The notes below the pieces were generated by a model that had not been told where the DNA came from, searched no databases, and was given only the letters and a program-made list of their open reading frames with translations. Positions 15,828-16,241 of a stretch of 16,241 bases of DNA are shown piece by piece. Source of the stretch: Dictyocoela muelleri (Eukaryota; Microsporidia). The stretch's first letter is position 1; each line of letters starts with the position of its first letter. The stretch lies in the NCBI GenBank assembly GCA_016256075.1, contig SDVU01000272.1:1-16241 (forward strand), written 5' to 3'. The translations under genes were made by a program, and so were the position numbers.

Positions 15828-16241
15828 TTATATTTCTTTTAATTTTAAAATTATTCCAATTGATTTTAAAAAATTCAATGAATAATATTCATCATAGTTT
15901 TCTACGATTTTTTTATTTTATCATTATAATTTTCTGAAGAATAATTTTCTTGAATAGATGAATTTAAAAGCAATCTGCTAATTTTATTTTCAACTATCGC
16001 ATGTTGTTTTTATAATTCAGTACCTATTTCATATAAATAGGGATTTTTTTGGAATATATTATTGTTTAATGATCTATTCCAATTCTCGAGCGCATCATTG
16101 GTCCTTGACTGATCTTTAAGAACTCTTTCATGAACTGACCAAAATAATATTGAAAATATTGAAGTTTCATTTTCATTTTCATTTTCATTTTCATTTTCAT
16201 TTTCATTTTCATTTTCATTTTCATTTTCATTTTCATTTTCA
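15828..16241 (-). pseudogene. MULE 2 transposase, C-terminal part, broken
   Basis: Reading leftward from the window edge gives a (Glu-Asn) run, then ETSIFSILFWSVHERVLKDQ, TNDALENWNRSLNNNI, NPYLYEIGTEL, a stop, IVENKISRLLLNSSIQENY, and after one frame change VENYDEYYSLNFLKSIGIIL. It ends in KLKEI, with the stop at 15830-15828. MULE 1 has EGWNRSLNANI, SPSLYEIGLELKKQ, VENKLSKLL and FLKYIAAIIKLKEI in the same order, so the two are members of one family and not recent copies. One stop and one frame change are visible. The FLYWCH finger and the catalytic Asp residues lie beyond the window. Confidence 0.85.
16165..16241. repeat. Hexanucleotide microsatellite (TTTCAT)n
   Basis: TTTCAT is repeated almost 13 times without error and continues past the window edge. 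On the minus strand it is GAAAAT, read in frame with the MULE 2 transposase as alternating Glu and Asn. At the equivalent place MULE 1 has IKIEND, a single Glu-Asn. Confidence 0.95.

Larger units (their letters stand above)
15637..16241 (-). mobile_element. MULE transposon 2, 3' end only (runs out of the window)
   Basis: The end at 15637 starts CAGCGTTTCGTCAC, loops through AGA and returns as GTGACGAAACGCTG, a perfect 14-bp hairpin, followed by GTTTTTTCGTCAC. This is the same architecture as the MULE 1 ends, with substitutions on both arms that keep the pairing. The interior encodes the C-terminal part of a related MULE transposase on the minus strand. The other TIR lies past the right edge, so target duplication and total length cannot be judged. 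Confidence 0.85.

Overview
The window is about 16 kb of very A+T-rich (roughly three quarters by eye), gene-poor eukaryotic DNA. It is mostly a layered graveyard of class II transposons, fold-back MITEs and a tRNA-related SINE-like repeat, with one plausible intact host gene. The mix of MULE, Merlin, Tc1/mariner and hAT elements, the intron-less membrane-protein ORF with a CCC triplet just before its ATG, and the base composition fit a transposon-rich, expanded microsporidian genome. That is an inference. An A+T-rich invertebrate host is not excluded.

Layout. 1-3560: SINE-like copies (141-385, 1950-2405, heads at 2549 and 2818), a 335-bp fold-back MITE with a 9-bp target duplication (671-1005), a hAT MITE with an 8-bp duplication (1376-1781) and diverged minisatellite DNA. 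3600-4735: a decayed Tc1/mariner-type transposase, then a six-unit 22-bp minisatellite and a remnant of a FLYWCH zinc finger. 5370-7160: a minus-strand Merlin (IS1016/ISXO2-like) transposase relic set between two unrelated fold-back elements. 7250-9246: a second Merlin relic on the plus strand, cut off at its IDET motif by a complete but inactive MULE (FLYWCH finger, MULE DDE core, hairpin-bearing TIRs). 9315-10208: a second copy of the first fold-back family, flanked by a perfect 25-bp inverted repeat, and a second hAT MITE in the opposite orientation to the first. 10217-12370: no recognisable gene, with one 19-bp minisatellite. 12370-15430: a SINE copy, the 239-residue multi-pass membrane protein (13191-13910, +), and two more SINE copies on the minus strand, one interrupted by a fold-back. 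15637-16241: the 3' end of a second, related MULE on the minus strand, running out of the window through a GAAAAT hexanucleotide repeat that is read as (Glu-Asn)n.

No element here looks able to move by itself. The autonomous-type relics all carry several lesions. The nesting (MULE in Merlin, hAT in a tRNA-like repeat, fold-back in SINE) gives a relative order of insertion. The most novel material is the SINE-like family with its duplicated B-box, the hairpin-containing MULE ends, and the fold-back families. I saw no LTR, Polinton or other capsid-bearing element.
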